Positions 1 to 5,241 of a stretch of DNA of 5,261 nucleotides are shown piece by piece. Numbering within the stretch: position 1 is the stretch's first letter; each line of letters begins with the position of its first letter. This stretch comes from JBAWVR01 sp964583845 (GTDB lineage Bacteria; Patescibacteriota; Minisyncoccia; Phycocordibacterales; GWA1-40-21): contig CAZOXG010000040.1 in assembly GCA_964583845.1 (NCBI GenBank), positions 1-5,261 of the forward strand. Direction: 5' to 3'. A program made the translations under genes and the position numbers. A model generated the notes under the pieces. It had not been told where the DNA came from, searched no databases, and was given only the letters and a program-made list of their open reading frames with translations.

Positions 1-124
1 AGACTGACTTTATTCCCTTTTGTTTTTTGAAATAGAGACATATAAAATAGTGCGCAAAATAAATTGTTAACTAGGTATATTTTAACAAAATAGTAAAAAA
101 ACAGCAAGGAAAAACATAAAGAAA
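1..124. other. Gene-free left edge
   Basis: This is AT-rich sequence beyond the terminator of nrdJ. I find no open reading frame of useful length on either strand; the longest start-to-stop run I noticed on the minus strand is about 15 codons. It probably holds the spacer or promoter region of a gene outside the window, but I could not pick a convincing promoter pair. Confidence 0.5.
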
Positions 125-163
125 ATAACAGTCGGATTTCGCTCTGCGAAATCCGACTGTTAT
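125..163 (-). terminator. Rho-independent terminator of nrdJ
   Basis: This is a perfect inverted repeat with arms at 125-142 and 146-163 (18 bp) around a 3-base loop. Read on the minus strand, the hairpin is followed by a T-rich tail (TTTTCTTT). It starts 22 bases after the nrdJ stop codon, which is the expected place for its terminator. The arm core reads GTCGGATTTCGC on the plus strand. The plus-strand side has no T-tract, so it acts in one direction. Confidence 0.9.
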
Positions 164-184
164 AATAATTCCTGACCATTTTAC

Positions 185-2461
185 TTAAGCAATCTCACAA
201 ACTCCACCCGCACAAGCCAATTCTTTTTTGACTTCCGTTTCATCTTGTTTCTCATAAGTAATAATCTTAGAGAAATCAATGTTGCGCATTTTTTCCTTCA
301 AAGCTTCATAATGAGCTTTATCGATTGATTCATACGGAGCTAAAGGATAGTTGTGACCGGAACGTGGTAAGAATGATAGACCGTTGATAATATCCCAATT
401 CTGATAGACCCAATTTGCAACTCCAATCCACTCTTCATCTCCGATAGAAATCGTAACAGACGGATTATGTTCAGTATAATTTACCTTAACCATTTTCCAG
501 AATTCCAATTGTTCAATCGCGGTCAAACTATCACGGTAAACTGAATCATCGGGGGCTTCAACCGGAAATTCCAAAACGTAAGTCGTCGCATTCTCTTTTG
601 ACTGACCGACTTCTGGAGAGTACGGAACACCCTGATCTTTCAACATTTTAAATAGTGAATCGGTCGCAGAAATTCTAACGCGACGAATATAATATTTGGA
701 ATGACGTGGGTGCATACCTGAAGCACAGTCCACAGTTTGAGAAACAGTACCAGATGGCTTCACACAAGTTACACAAGATGAGGCATTAATACCAAATCTT
801 TTTGAAAAAGTTACATTAGTTTTAACAGCTTCAGCTCTTAACGCCTGTAAAACTTTCGGATGACGAACGGCGGGACAATCCCACTGGCCAGTGATAGAAA
901 CCCCTAGAAGTCTTTCCTGTTCACAATTTTCTTGCCATTCTTTTGAAAGATAATCACCAAAGTTAGTAAGAGTTGCCTGGTAAGTTCCAAGAATAGCGGC
1001 TAGTCTCGCTTTTCTCAAAAGAGTCTTTTCAGTATCATCGTGACGAGCAACCACCTCAGACAAATTACAGAATTGTTTAGAACGTAAAATAATTTCTCCG
1101 CAAGGATTGGTACCCATGTCACCAATAAAACCTTTCAAAACTTTCAAACGTCTCTCGGGTAAAGTTTTTTCTAAGGCACCACGATTGAAAATACCACGCT
1201 CACCAGAACCAGATTTCATGAGAGCTATCCACTCGTCCATAAACTCTTCATTGGAAGGTTTAGTGTTGTAAACAGCGGAGTTATTGGCAATCGCACGTTG
1301 TGGATCGGTTAAATAGAACTGTCCTTTCTTAGCATCGCGAATAGCCTCATCATCCAAATCAGAAAGTGAAATCAAAGCACTGCGACGAACACCTCCAGCT
1401 ACCACACAGTCACCAATTGAACAGACGATATCATGCACATCTAAAGTTGAAAGACGACGACCTTGGCGACGTAGAATTTTTTCACGAACTAGCTTCATTA
1501 ACTGAATCAACGGACCAGGACCAGAAGCCTTACCACCCATAGTTTTCAAACGAGCTCCAGCTGGACGAACTTTGGAATAATCAATCTCCACATCATTACC
1601 GTCATACCAAGTTTTTAATCCAAACACTAATGCATTAGCCCAACCCTCTTTCGAGTCCTCAACAAAATAAGTTGGTAATTTTTTACCAGTCTGCATTTTG
1701 ATCTGTGGCAAAGACTGAACAAATTTCCCTTCTGCAGAAAAACCGACACCAGTTCCACACATTGAGATATACATAATCTCGCCAAAATCTTGCAAGCAAG
1801 TTGGGGCGATGAAGGAGCAATTGTAAGCACAAACATTTGTACGTTCAACGGCCGGACCAGCGAATTGAAACAAACGCATTGACGGCATAATTTCTTGATT
1901 CAAAATCGCTTCACGAAGCTCTTTGTATTCATTCTCTTTTAATTTATCCTTGAGATTTTTCTTCATCAAGTTCATATAGCGGTCAACTGTTTCTAACCAA
2001 GTCTCACGACGGCTTTCGGCATCAATCCAACGAGCATAAGTTCTGTAATAAACCAATTCACCTAAAGAATTTTTAAAATATTTTTTACTTTCACTAGCCA
2101 GTTTTCTAACGTGTTCGGGTATTTGAATAGCTGTCTCGCGAAGTTTATTGTGTTCTTGACGATAGATTATGTATTCTTTCGCGGTTTTAACATATTCCGA
2201 AAGAATCAATTCTTTTTCCACTGAATCCTGGATTCCTTCCACGGTCGGGATAAAGTTAGCGTATTTTTTTGAAATACGAACAATATCGGCCAAAACTTTA
2301 TTGGCCACCAACTCTGCTTCCTCCAAAGAACCTTCGCCAGTCACAAGCATCGCCTTGTGAACCGCACTAACAATTTTTTCAAAATCAAATGAAACAATTT
2401 GTCCATCTCGTTTTTGAATCTTTTTTATTAAAGTATTTTTCCCCTCCACTTTCTTTACCAT
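185..2461 (-). CDS. nrdJ: Adenosylcobalamin-dependent ribonucleoside-triphosphate reductase (class II RNR) with N-terminal ATP-cone
   Basis: This cytoplasmic enzyme reduces ribonucleotides (probably triphosphates) to deoxyribonucleotides using a thiyl radical generated by coenzyme B12. Seen in the 758 residues: an ATP-cone at about 12-108, recognisable from KRDGQIVSFDFEKI and the TVEGIQDSVE and YIIYRQEH segments; then the 10-stranded barrel core. NPCGEI at 452-457 carries the expected radical cysteine C454 and catalytic E456. C215 (in NCSF) and C465 fit the active-site disulfide pair. PSGTVSQ at 569-575 is a phosphate-loop type motif, and LSFLPRSGHNYPLAPY at 695-710 is typical of the RTPR branch. 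The tail ends with C750 and C755 in a CX4C arrangement, matching the tail cysteines that re-reduce the active site. I see no class I tyrosine pair near the C terminus and no class III glycyl-radical motif. The ATP-cone suggests control by ATP/dATP. The start has no clear Shine-Dalgarno sequence but places the ATP-cone normally. The gene stands alone between its own terminator and a likely promoter. Confidence 0.95.
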   Translation of the reverse strand: MVKKVEGKNTLIKKIQKRDGQIVSFDFEKIVSAVHKAMLVTGEGSLEEAELVANKVLADIVRISKKYANFIPTVEGIQDSVEKELILSEYVKTAKEYIIYRQEHNKLRETAIQIPEHVRKLASESKKYFKNSLGELVYYRTYARWIDAESRRETWLETVDRYMNLMKKNLKDKLKENEYKELREAILNQEIMPSMRLFQFAGPAVERTNVCAYNCSFIAPTCLQDFGEIMYISMCGTGVGFSAEGKFVQSLPQIKMQTGKKLPTYFVEDSKEGWANALVFGLKTWYDGNDVEIDYSKVRPAGARLKTMGGKASGPGPLIQLMKLVREKILRRQGRRLSTLDVHDIVCSIGDCVVAGGVRRSALISLSDLDDEAIRDAKKGQFYLTDPQRAIANNSAVYNTKPSNEEFMDEWIALMKSGSGERGIFNRGALEKTLPERRLKVLKGFIGDMGTNPCGEIILRSKQFCNLSEVVARHDDTEKTLLRKARLAAILGTYQATLTNFGDYLSKEWQENCEQERLLGVSITGQWDCPAVRHPKVLQALRAEAVKTNVTFSKRFGINASSCVTCVKPSGTVSQTVDCASGMHPRHSKYYIRRVRISATDSLFKMLKDQGVPYSPEVGQSKENATTYVLEFPVEAPDDSVYRDSLTAIEQLEFWKMVKVNYTEHNPSVTISIGDEEWIGVANWVYQNWDIINGLSFLPRSGHNYPLAPYESIDKAHYEALKEKMRNIDFSKIITYEKQDETEVKKELACAGGVCEIA

Positions 2462-2521
2462 TTTTTTAGTTGTTAAAACCGTTAATAATTTTTAGGCGAA
2501 TTATTTATCAAGCCTCAGACT

Positions 2522-2530
2522 ATTTTAGCA
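2522..2530 (-). promoter_or_regulatory. Possible extended -10 promoter for nrdJ
   Basis: The minus strand reads TGCTAAAAT, an extended -10 form (TG, one base, then TAAAAT, 5 of 6 matches to TATAAT). No good -35 box lies 16-18 bases upstream, which extended -10 promoters can tolerate. Transcription would start near 2515 and give a leader of about 54 bases before the nrdJ ATG. It sits directly after a hairpin, like the promoter at 4540-4567. A consensus TTGACA at 2596-2601 is an alternative, but it has only a poor -10 partner (TGTTAT, 19-base spacing). I saw no NrdR-box pair. Confidence 0.35.
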
Positions 2531-2532
2531 AT

Positions 2533-2566
2533 AAAACAGCACAAAGAAATATCCTTGAGCTGTTTT
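2533..2566. terminator. Probable terminator hairpin, possibly bidirectional, after the TerC/DUF192 operon
   Basis: AAAACAGC at 2533-2540 pairs with GCTGTTTT at 2559-2566 around an 18-base loop. Inside the loop, CAA and TTG can add three more pairs after an A-A mismatch. On the minus strand the 3' arm ends in four Ts followed by ATTGC, a modest U-tract. On the plus strand the arm runs into seven Ts, but no plus-strand gene needs it. It is the best candidate for ending the operon, although it lies about 140 bases past the DUF192 stop. Confidence 0.45.
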
Positions 2567-2601
2567 TTTGATAACAGAAACTTTTTTTACCCCACTGTCA
2601 A

Positions 2602-2622
2602 AGGCTTTGTTAAAAAAAGCCT
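2602..2622. repeat. Inverted repeat AGGCTTT / AAAGCCT
   Basis: A perfect 7-bp stem (2602-2608 with 2616-2622) surrounds a 7-base loop. On the minus strand the base after the stem begins TTTGACAG, so there is no terminator U-tract. On the plus strand the stem is followed by an A run. It could be a weak terminator, an mRNA end stabiliser, or chance pairing in AT-rich DNA. It lies immediately upstream of the TTGACA at 2596-2601 on the minus strand. Confidence 0.35.
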
Positions 2623-2704
2623 AAAAAAACCATTGATTTTGACTTTATAAATCCAAAAACATTTCATCTAACATCTTTGTTTTGTCAAACTAATAATATT
2701 CAGA

Positions 2705-3316
2705 CTATTTTGTTACTGAATTTTTCCAAATTGCAGTTTGTCCAACAATAATATTATTTCGAGAACAAAAACCAGACGGAACTTCTAGAACATAAATAGA
2801 GTTTTCAGAAGGTGAAAATGATTTGGGATAAGTTTCTGGTAAAATATTTTCTGCAATATCAATAATTTGTTTTTTATCATTAAACCAAATCATATCGAGT
2901 GCAAATTTCATATCCTTCATCCAAAAACTGTACTTTCCGGGCGTCGGAAAAACAAATAACATTCCCTGGTTTTCTTCTAAACTACTCCAACCACTCAAAC
3001 CTGCCTCTTGTAGAGTCTCTGTGCCCGATATAAATGAATTTATCTCAACTTTTCCTATACTAATTACAGTATTTTTATATTTATTTTTATCAATTAGTTC
3101 TTTCGACGATGACGTCAAGATTGTTCCAATCGAGGCCGTATTATTATTTGTAATAATCACTGTTGTGGAAGTCGAGTTTTGTTTTACTGACAATGAATCA
3201 AAAGTATCTTTTCTTTCTTTCGAACAAAAATAATTGGCCAGAAAAATGAAACCAATAATAAAAAATATTATCAGAATAATTATATTAAGTATGTTTTGTC
3301 GATTTCTAATAAACAT
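2705..3316 (-). CDS. Membrane-anchored DUF192 family protein
   Basis: This 203-residue protein has a DUF192 domain; the family's biochemical role is not established. Seen: a basic N-terminus (MFIRNR), one hydrophobic segment at about 8-28, then a Ser/Thr/Asn-rich linker at about 40-75, then the domain at about 84-199. The domain shows the family hallmarks: AGLSGWSSL at 105-113, GMLFVF at 118-123, FWMKDM at 131-136, LDMIWF at 140-145, and YVLEVPSG at 175-182. The layout predicts an N-in anchor with the domain outside the membrane. C31 after the anchor is not in a lipobox (residues before it are NYF), so a lipoprotein is unlikely. The ATG lies three bases after the TerC-like gene's stop and has no Shine-Dalgarno sequence, so translation is probably coupled. 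The gene is notably AT-rich: four 60-base lines I counted average about 28% GC, against about 45% in two nrdJ lines. Confidence 0.88.
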   Translation of the reverse strand: MFIRNRQNILNIIILIIFFIIGFIFLANYFCSKERKDTFDSLSVKQNSTSTTVIITNNNTASIGTILTSSSKELIDKNKYKNTVISIGKVEINSFISGTETLQEAGLSGWSSLEENQGMLFVFPTPGKYSFWMKDMKFALDMIWFNDKKQIIDIAENILPETYPKSFSPSENSIYVLEVPSGFCSRNNIIVGQTAIWKNSVTK

Positions 3317-3319
3317 AAA

Positions 3320-4264
3320 TTATTGTACGGTCGCAACTTCAGCTAAATCATTTTTTAATTCTCTTCTAGAGCGCCAGAAGAAATATCCGATAGTAACGAA
3401 AGTAATAATTGGAGAAAGTATTTTAGGCACACTAACATGAAAACCCTCTAACACCATAACAGTACCAAGAAACAAAATCGAATACATCGCTCCATTCTTA
3501 AGATACTTATATTTTTTAATTCTCTCAATATTACCAACTGTAATTTGTCTAACAACAAACGCACCAATACCGTTTCCAAACAATATTATTGGGACTGATA
3601 AAGTAAAAGCAAAGGCACCCAGAACGCCATCAATGGAAAAAGTGGTATCTATTATTTCTAAATAGATAATCTTACTAATATCCGAGAGGTGAGAGTTCGG
3701 ATTCAACATGTTTTTTTCGGCCTCTTCAGCATTCTTTTTAAAACCATGCGTAATAAAAAAAGCTGTTGAACCGACGACTGCCGCAAAAGCGATCATTGGA
3801 GAAATTGCCATTGCCTTCCAAACAATACTCATTAAAAGAATAGAAACTACGGCAAAGAACCAAACGCCTTGACGCATAAAGAATTTTTCACCCGGCAAGC
3901 CAAAATGTTTGTCTTCCAAAAATAACCAGTGTATAAACAAAAAAAGTAGAAAGATACCACCTCCCATCAGCAAGATTGGGGCTGAAGCCTCGATTGAATT
4001 CTGAACACTTGGGTCACTACTAAAAGTCGCAAGGAGCGAACCGATAAAACCCAGGCTTGGATTGACCGCCCAAACTATAACCCATGGCAATAAACCTCTT
4101 ACCACAAAAACTGCAAATAGTAGGCCCCATAGTAGAAACCACTTTCTTGGTTTCGGCTTCATTGTGTGTAAGACTTCCGCGTTGATGATAGCATTATCCA
4201 CACTAGAAATAATTTCAAAAAGACACAGACCCAGCACCATCATTATTAATGTAATCCAATCCAT
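3320..4264 (-). CDS. DUF475 / TerC-like integral membrane protein
   Basis: This 314-residue protein has roughly eight or nine hydrophobic segments, at about 3-22, 43-67, 96-117, 133-150, 153-173, 212-245 (two), 258-275 and 281-298. It carries the paired acidic motifs of the TerC/DUF475 superfamily. The first is FEIISSVDNAIINA at 16-29 (E17, D23, N24). The second is LEIIDTTFSIDGVLGAF at 202-218 (E203, D206, D212), followed by GIGAFVVRQ at 232-240. In characterised TerC relatives (for example Alx-type proteins) such membrane acidic residues are linked to metal handling, notably Mn2+ export. That role for the DUF475 branch is inference only. The loop at about 174-196 is charged and probably cytoplasmic. 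There is no clear Shine-Dalgarno before the ATG. A TATAAT at 4291-4296 on the minus strand could be an internal -10, but I see no good -35. It is the middle gene of the operon. Confidence 0.9.
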   Translation of the reverse strand: MDWITLIMMVLGLCLFEIISSVDNAIINAEVLHTMKPKPRKWFLLWGLLFAVFVVRGLLPWVIVWAVNPSLGFIGSLLATFSSDPSVQNSIEASAPILLMGGGIFLLFLFIHWLFLEDKHFGLPGEKFFMRQGVWFFAVVSILLMSIVWKAMAISPMIAFAAVVGSTAFFITHGFKKNAEEAEKNMLNPNSHLSDISKIIYLEIIDTTFSIDGVLGAFAFTLSVPIILFGNGIGAFVVRQITVGNIERIKKYKYLKNGAMYSILFLGTVMVLEGFHVSVPKILSPIITFVTIGYFFWRSRRELKNDLAEVATVQ

Positions 4265-4298
4265 AAAATATTTTTAATTTAGTTATTATTATTATAAT

Positions 4299-4508
4299 TT
4301 AAATTCTACCGTGCAAATCTTCGTAGGCCTGACTTAACTTTACATCATATTCTCGATCTACAAGTTTGTCTGGATTAAAAATTACCTCTTTTGGTTTAGT
4401 TAATGTTTTTTCATCACCAGTTTCTATTACAACTTTTGGAGTTTCTGTTTTTTTATCCTCTGGTAAACCCATTTGTTTTAAAAAGTCTAATTGGCCTTCT
4501 TGTCCCAT
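4299..4508 (-). CDS. Small charged protein of unknown function, first gene of the TerC/DUF192 operon
   Basis: I do not recognise this protein. With the ATG at 4508 it has 69 residues, is highly charged (many Asp, Glu and Lys), and has no cysteine, signal peptide or membrane segment. It begins MGQEGQLDFLKQMGLPED and ends SQAYEDLHGRI. The middle, about residues 18-48, is rich in Lys, Glu, Thr and Pro and may be disordered. The frame stays open up to an ATG at 4574 (91 residues), but that start lies upstream of the promoter at 4540-4567, so its codon would not be in the mRNA. The residues it would add (RLLLFNRNKY) are the translation of the promoter and leader. No Shine-Dalgarno precedes 4508; the leader would be about 25 bases. 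The TerC-like gene follows after 34 bases with no terminator between. Confidence 0.65.
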   Translation of the reverse strand: MGQEGQLDFLKQMGLPEDKKTETPKVVIETGDEKTLTKPKEVIFNPDKLVDREYDVKLSQAYEDLHGRI

Positions 4509-4539
4509 ATATTTGTTCCGATTAAATAGTAATAATCGT

Positions 4540-4567
4540 ATTATAGCACCTGAATTACTTTTGTAAA
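4540..4567 (-). promoter_or_regulatory. Sigma-70-type promoter of the small protein/TerC/DUF192 operon
   Basis: On the minus strand TTTACA (4562-4567, 5 of 6 to TTGACA) is followed after 16 bases by a perfect TATAAT (4540-4545). Transcription should start near 4533. It lies directly after the terminator of the upstream gene, a sensible place for a new transcription unit, and it decides the start choice for the 69-residue protein. Confidence 0.7.
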
Positions 4568-4571
4568 TTTG

Positions 4572-4601
4572 CAAAAGAAAACCGGCGCCTCCTGGCCGGT
4601 T
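4572..4601 (-). terminator. Rho-independent terminator of the 115-residue gene
   Basis: AACCGGC at 4580-4586 pairs with GCCGGTT at 4595-4601 (7 bp, GC-rich) around an 8-base loop. On the minus strand the 3' arm runs into TTTTCTTTTG, a good U-tract. It begins 27 bases after the TGA of the 115-residue gene. Confidence 0.85.
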
Positions 4602-4606
4602 GTAAG

Positions 4607-4627
4607 TTGTAATGCAAATGATTACAA
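4607..4627 (-). repeat. Perfect inverted repeat just after the stop codon
   Basis: TTGTAAT at 4607-4613 and ATTACAA at 4621-4627 form a 7-bp stem with a 7-base loop. It starts one base after the stop codon of the 115-residue gene and sits just ahead of the GC-rich terminator hairpin. It has no U-tract, so it is not a second terminator. It may be a 3'-end stabilising hairpin, a protein site, or chance. Confidence 0.4.
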
Positions 4628-4628
4628 T

Positions 4629-4976
4629 TCAGGTACTTAAAACAATTTCCCACTGAACCCAAGTGTAATCCATCCCCTCGCCATGACCAGAAACAGCCAG
4701 AATCTTGGCAATAACTTGTTTGTCTCGTCTCACAATCACACAAGCGGAAACATAGCTCGCCGCGCGATCATTGACCAATTCAATTTCATAACCAGCTACA
4801 GGATTATTCAAAACTTTCTTGAGCTCAATCTCTTGAACAAAATGACCGGTCGGCGCCCTGACTGGCTGAGGTTTTAGTACAGCCTCCACCCTGGACAAAA
4901 GACAACCGTCTTTTGAATAAATTTCCAAACTAGCAGGAATTCTTCCTTCATTAACAGGAATTAGTTTGAGACACAT
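4629..4976 (-). CDS. Hypothetical 115-residue soluble protein
   Basis: I do not recognise this protein. It begins MCLKLIPVNEGRIPASLEIY and ends WVQWEIVLST. There is no signal peptide and no hydrophobic run long enough to span a membrane. Alternating hydrophobic and polar stretches (for example ASLEIYSKDG, YEIELVND, SACVIVRRD and WVQWEIVL) suggest a mainly beta fold; this is inference from pattern only. Cysteines are at 2, 25 and 79 with no metal-site spacing. The reading frame is well supported: a consensus Shine-Dalgarno GGAGGT lies five bases before the ATG, a terminator follows the TGA, and a plausible promoter lies upstream, so it looks like a single-gene unit. GC is about 45% in three 60-base lines counted, similar to nrdJ. 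The overlapping minus-strand frame at 4555-4743 runs through the terminator and is a shadow. Confidence 0.75.
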   Translation of the reverse strand: MCLKLIPVNEGRIPASLEIYSKDGCLLSRVEAVLKPQPVRAPTGHFVQEIELKKVLNNPVAGYEIELVNDRAASYVSACVIVRRDKQVIAKILAVSGHGEGMDYTWVQWEIVLST

Positions 4977-4981
4977 AATCC

Positions 4982-4987
4982 ACCTCC
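4982..4987 (-). promoter_or_regulatory. Strong Shine-Dalgarno sequence of the 115-residue gene
   Basis: The minus strand reads GGAGGT with a five-base spacer before the ATG at 4976. It fixes the start of this gene. None of the other four protein genes in the window has a comparable site. Confidence 0.85.
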
Positions 4988-5030
4988 AGACGTTCTTGTT
5001 TCTAAGCCTAGAACAAATTTATCAAATTTA

Positions 5031-5058
5031 AGCATATCACTAATTTTAGTTTTAACAA
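5031..5058 (-). promoter_or_regulatory. Possible promoter of the 115-residue gene
   Basis: On the minus strand TTGTTA (5053-5058, 4 of 6) is followed after 16 bases by TATGCT (5031-5036, 4 of 6). The TG one base upstream gives an extended -10 form (TGATATGCT). Transcription would start near 5024, with a leader of about 48 bases. The imperfect palindrome at 5000-5013 would lie in that leader. Confidence 0.35.
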
Positions 5059-5069
5059 TAATGATACCC

Positions 5070-5098
5070 TTGAGTTTTATTACTAAAAAGTGTACATT
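5070..5098 (+). promoter_or_regulatory. Possible promoter of the tRNA-Ser gene
   Basis: TTGAGT (5070-5075, 4 of 6) is followed after 17 bases by TACATT (5093-5098, 4 of 6). The start point would be near 5105, about 23 bases before the mature tRNA. It diverges from the candidate promoter of the 115-residue gene, with 11 bases between the two -35 boxes. The match is modest. Confidence 0.35.
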
Positions 5099-5127
5099 AG
5101 TTGATGTTCGTTAAATATGTTTCTCAA

Positions 5128-5215
5128 GGAGACGTCGCATAGTGGCCTAGTGCGCTCGCTTGGAAAGCGAGTGTGGGTAAAACCACCGGGAGTTCGAATC
5201 TCCCCGTCTCCGCCA
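5128..5215 (+). tRNA. trnS(gga): tRNA-Ser (anticodon GGA)
   Basis: A full class II cloverleaf can be drawn. The acceptor stem is GGAGACG (5128-5134) with CGTCTCC (5205-5211). The D stem is GCA (5137-5139) with TGC (5151-5153). The anticodon stem is CTCGC (5155-5159) with GCGAG (5167-5171), and its loop TTGGAAA places GGA at 5162-5164. The long variable arm has a GTGG/CCAC stem (5173-5176 with 5183-5186). The T stem is GGGAG/CTCCC with loop TTCGAAT. The discriminator is G5212 and the CCA tail (5213-5215) is encoded in the DNA. The long variable arm, G73 and GGA anticodon agree on serine; it would read UCC and UCU codons. Confidence 0.97.
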
Positions 5216-5227
5216 AAGACAGGTAGC

Positions 5228-5241
5228 ACGACTTACGTCGT
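5228..5241 (+). repeat. Short inverted repeat after the tRNA
   Basis: ACGAC (5228-5232) and GTCGT (5237-5241) form a 5-bp stem with a TTAC loop, 12 bases after the tRNA. The following bases (ATTAAAG) are not a U-tract, so it is not a convincing terminator. The window ends too soon to tell whether another gene follows. Confidence 0.25.

Larger units (their letters stand above)
2462..2704. other. Intergenic region between nrdJ and the DUF192 gene
   Basis: These 243 gene-free bases are very AT-rich with many A and T runs. They hold two inverted repeats (2533-2566 and 2602-2622) and the candidate nrdJ promoter. There is no open reading frame of note. The stretch must contain both the 3' end of the TerC/DUF192 operon transcript and the 5' control region of nrdJ. 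Confidence 0.6.

Noticed and set aside
127..161. Long inverted repeat considered as a mobile-element end or CRISPR-like repeat
   Set aside because: There is only one copy, it has a 3-base loop and a T-rich tail, and it lies just after nrdJ; a terminator explains it fully.
1627..1848. Minus-strand open frame of 73 codons
   Set aside because: It lies wholly inside nrdJ in another frame; the nrdJ frame has strong family motifs.
2169..2360. Plus-strand open frame of 63 codons
   Set aside because: It is antisense to the ATP-cone region of nrdJ, with no ribosome site or recognisable product.
3021..3440. Two back-to-back plus-strand open frames antisense to the DUF192 gene and the TerC-like gene end
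   Set aside because: They are shadows of well-supported minus-strand genes; their hydrophobic runs come from AT-rich antisense sequence.
4062..4277. Plus-strand open frame of 71 codons
   Set aside because: It is antisense to the conserved N-terminal motif of the TerC-like gene.
4291..4296. TATAAT on the minus strand 27 bases before the TerC-like gene start
   Set aside because: There is no acceptable -35 at 16-18 bases upstream; the sequence is a run of ATA/AAT repeats where such a match is easily random.
4366..4566. Plus-strand open frame of 66 codons
   Set aside because: It is antisense to the 69-residue gene and its promoter, with no start signals.
4555..4743. Minus-strand cysteine-rich open frame of 62 codons
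   Set aside because: It overlaps the 115-residue gene in another frame and runs through the terminator hairpin, so it is unlikely to be translated.
4683..4877. Plus-strand open frame of 64 codons
   Set aside because: It is antisense to the 115-residue gene and lacks supporting signals.
5000..5013. Imperfect palindrome TTCTAAGCCTAGAA upstream of the 115-residue gene
   Set aside because: It has only 5-bp arms with a 4-base centre and no matching copy elsewhere in the window, so calling it an operator is not supported.
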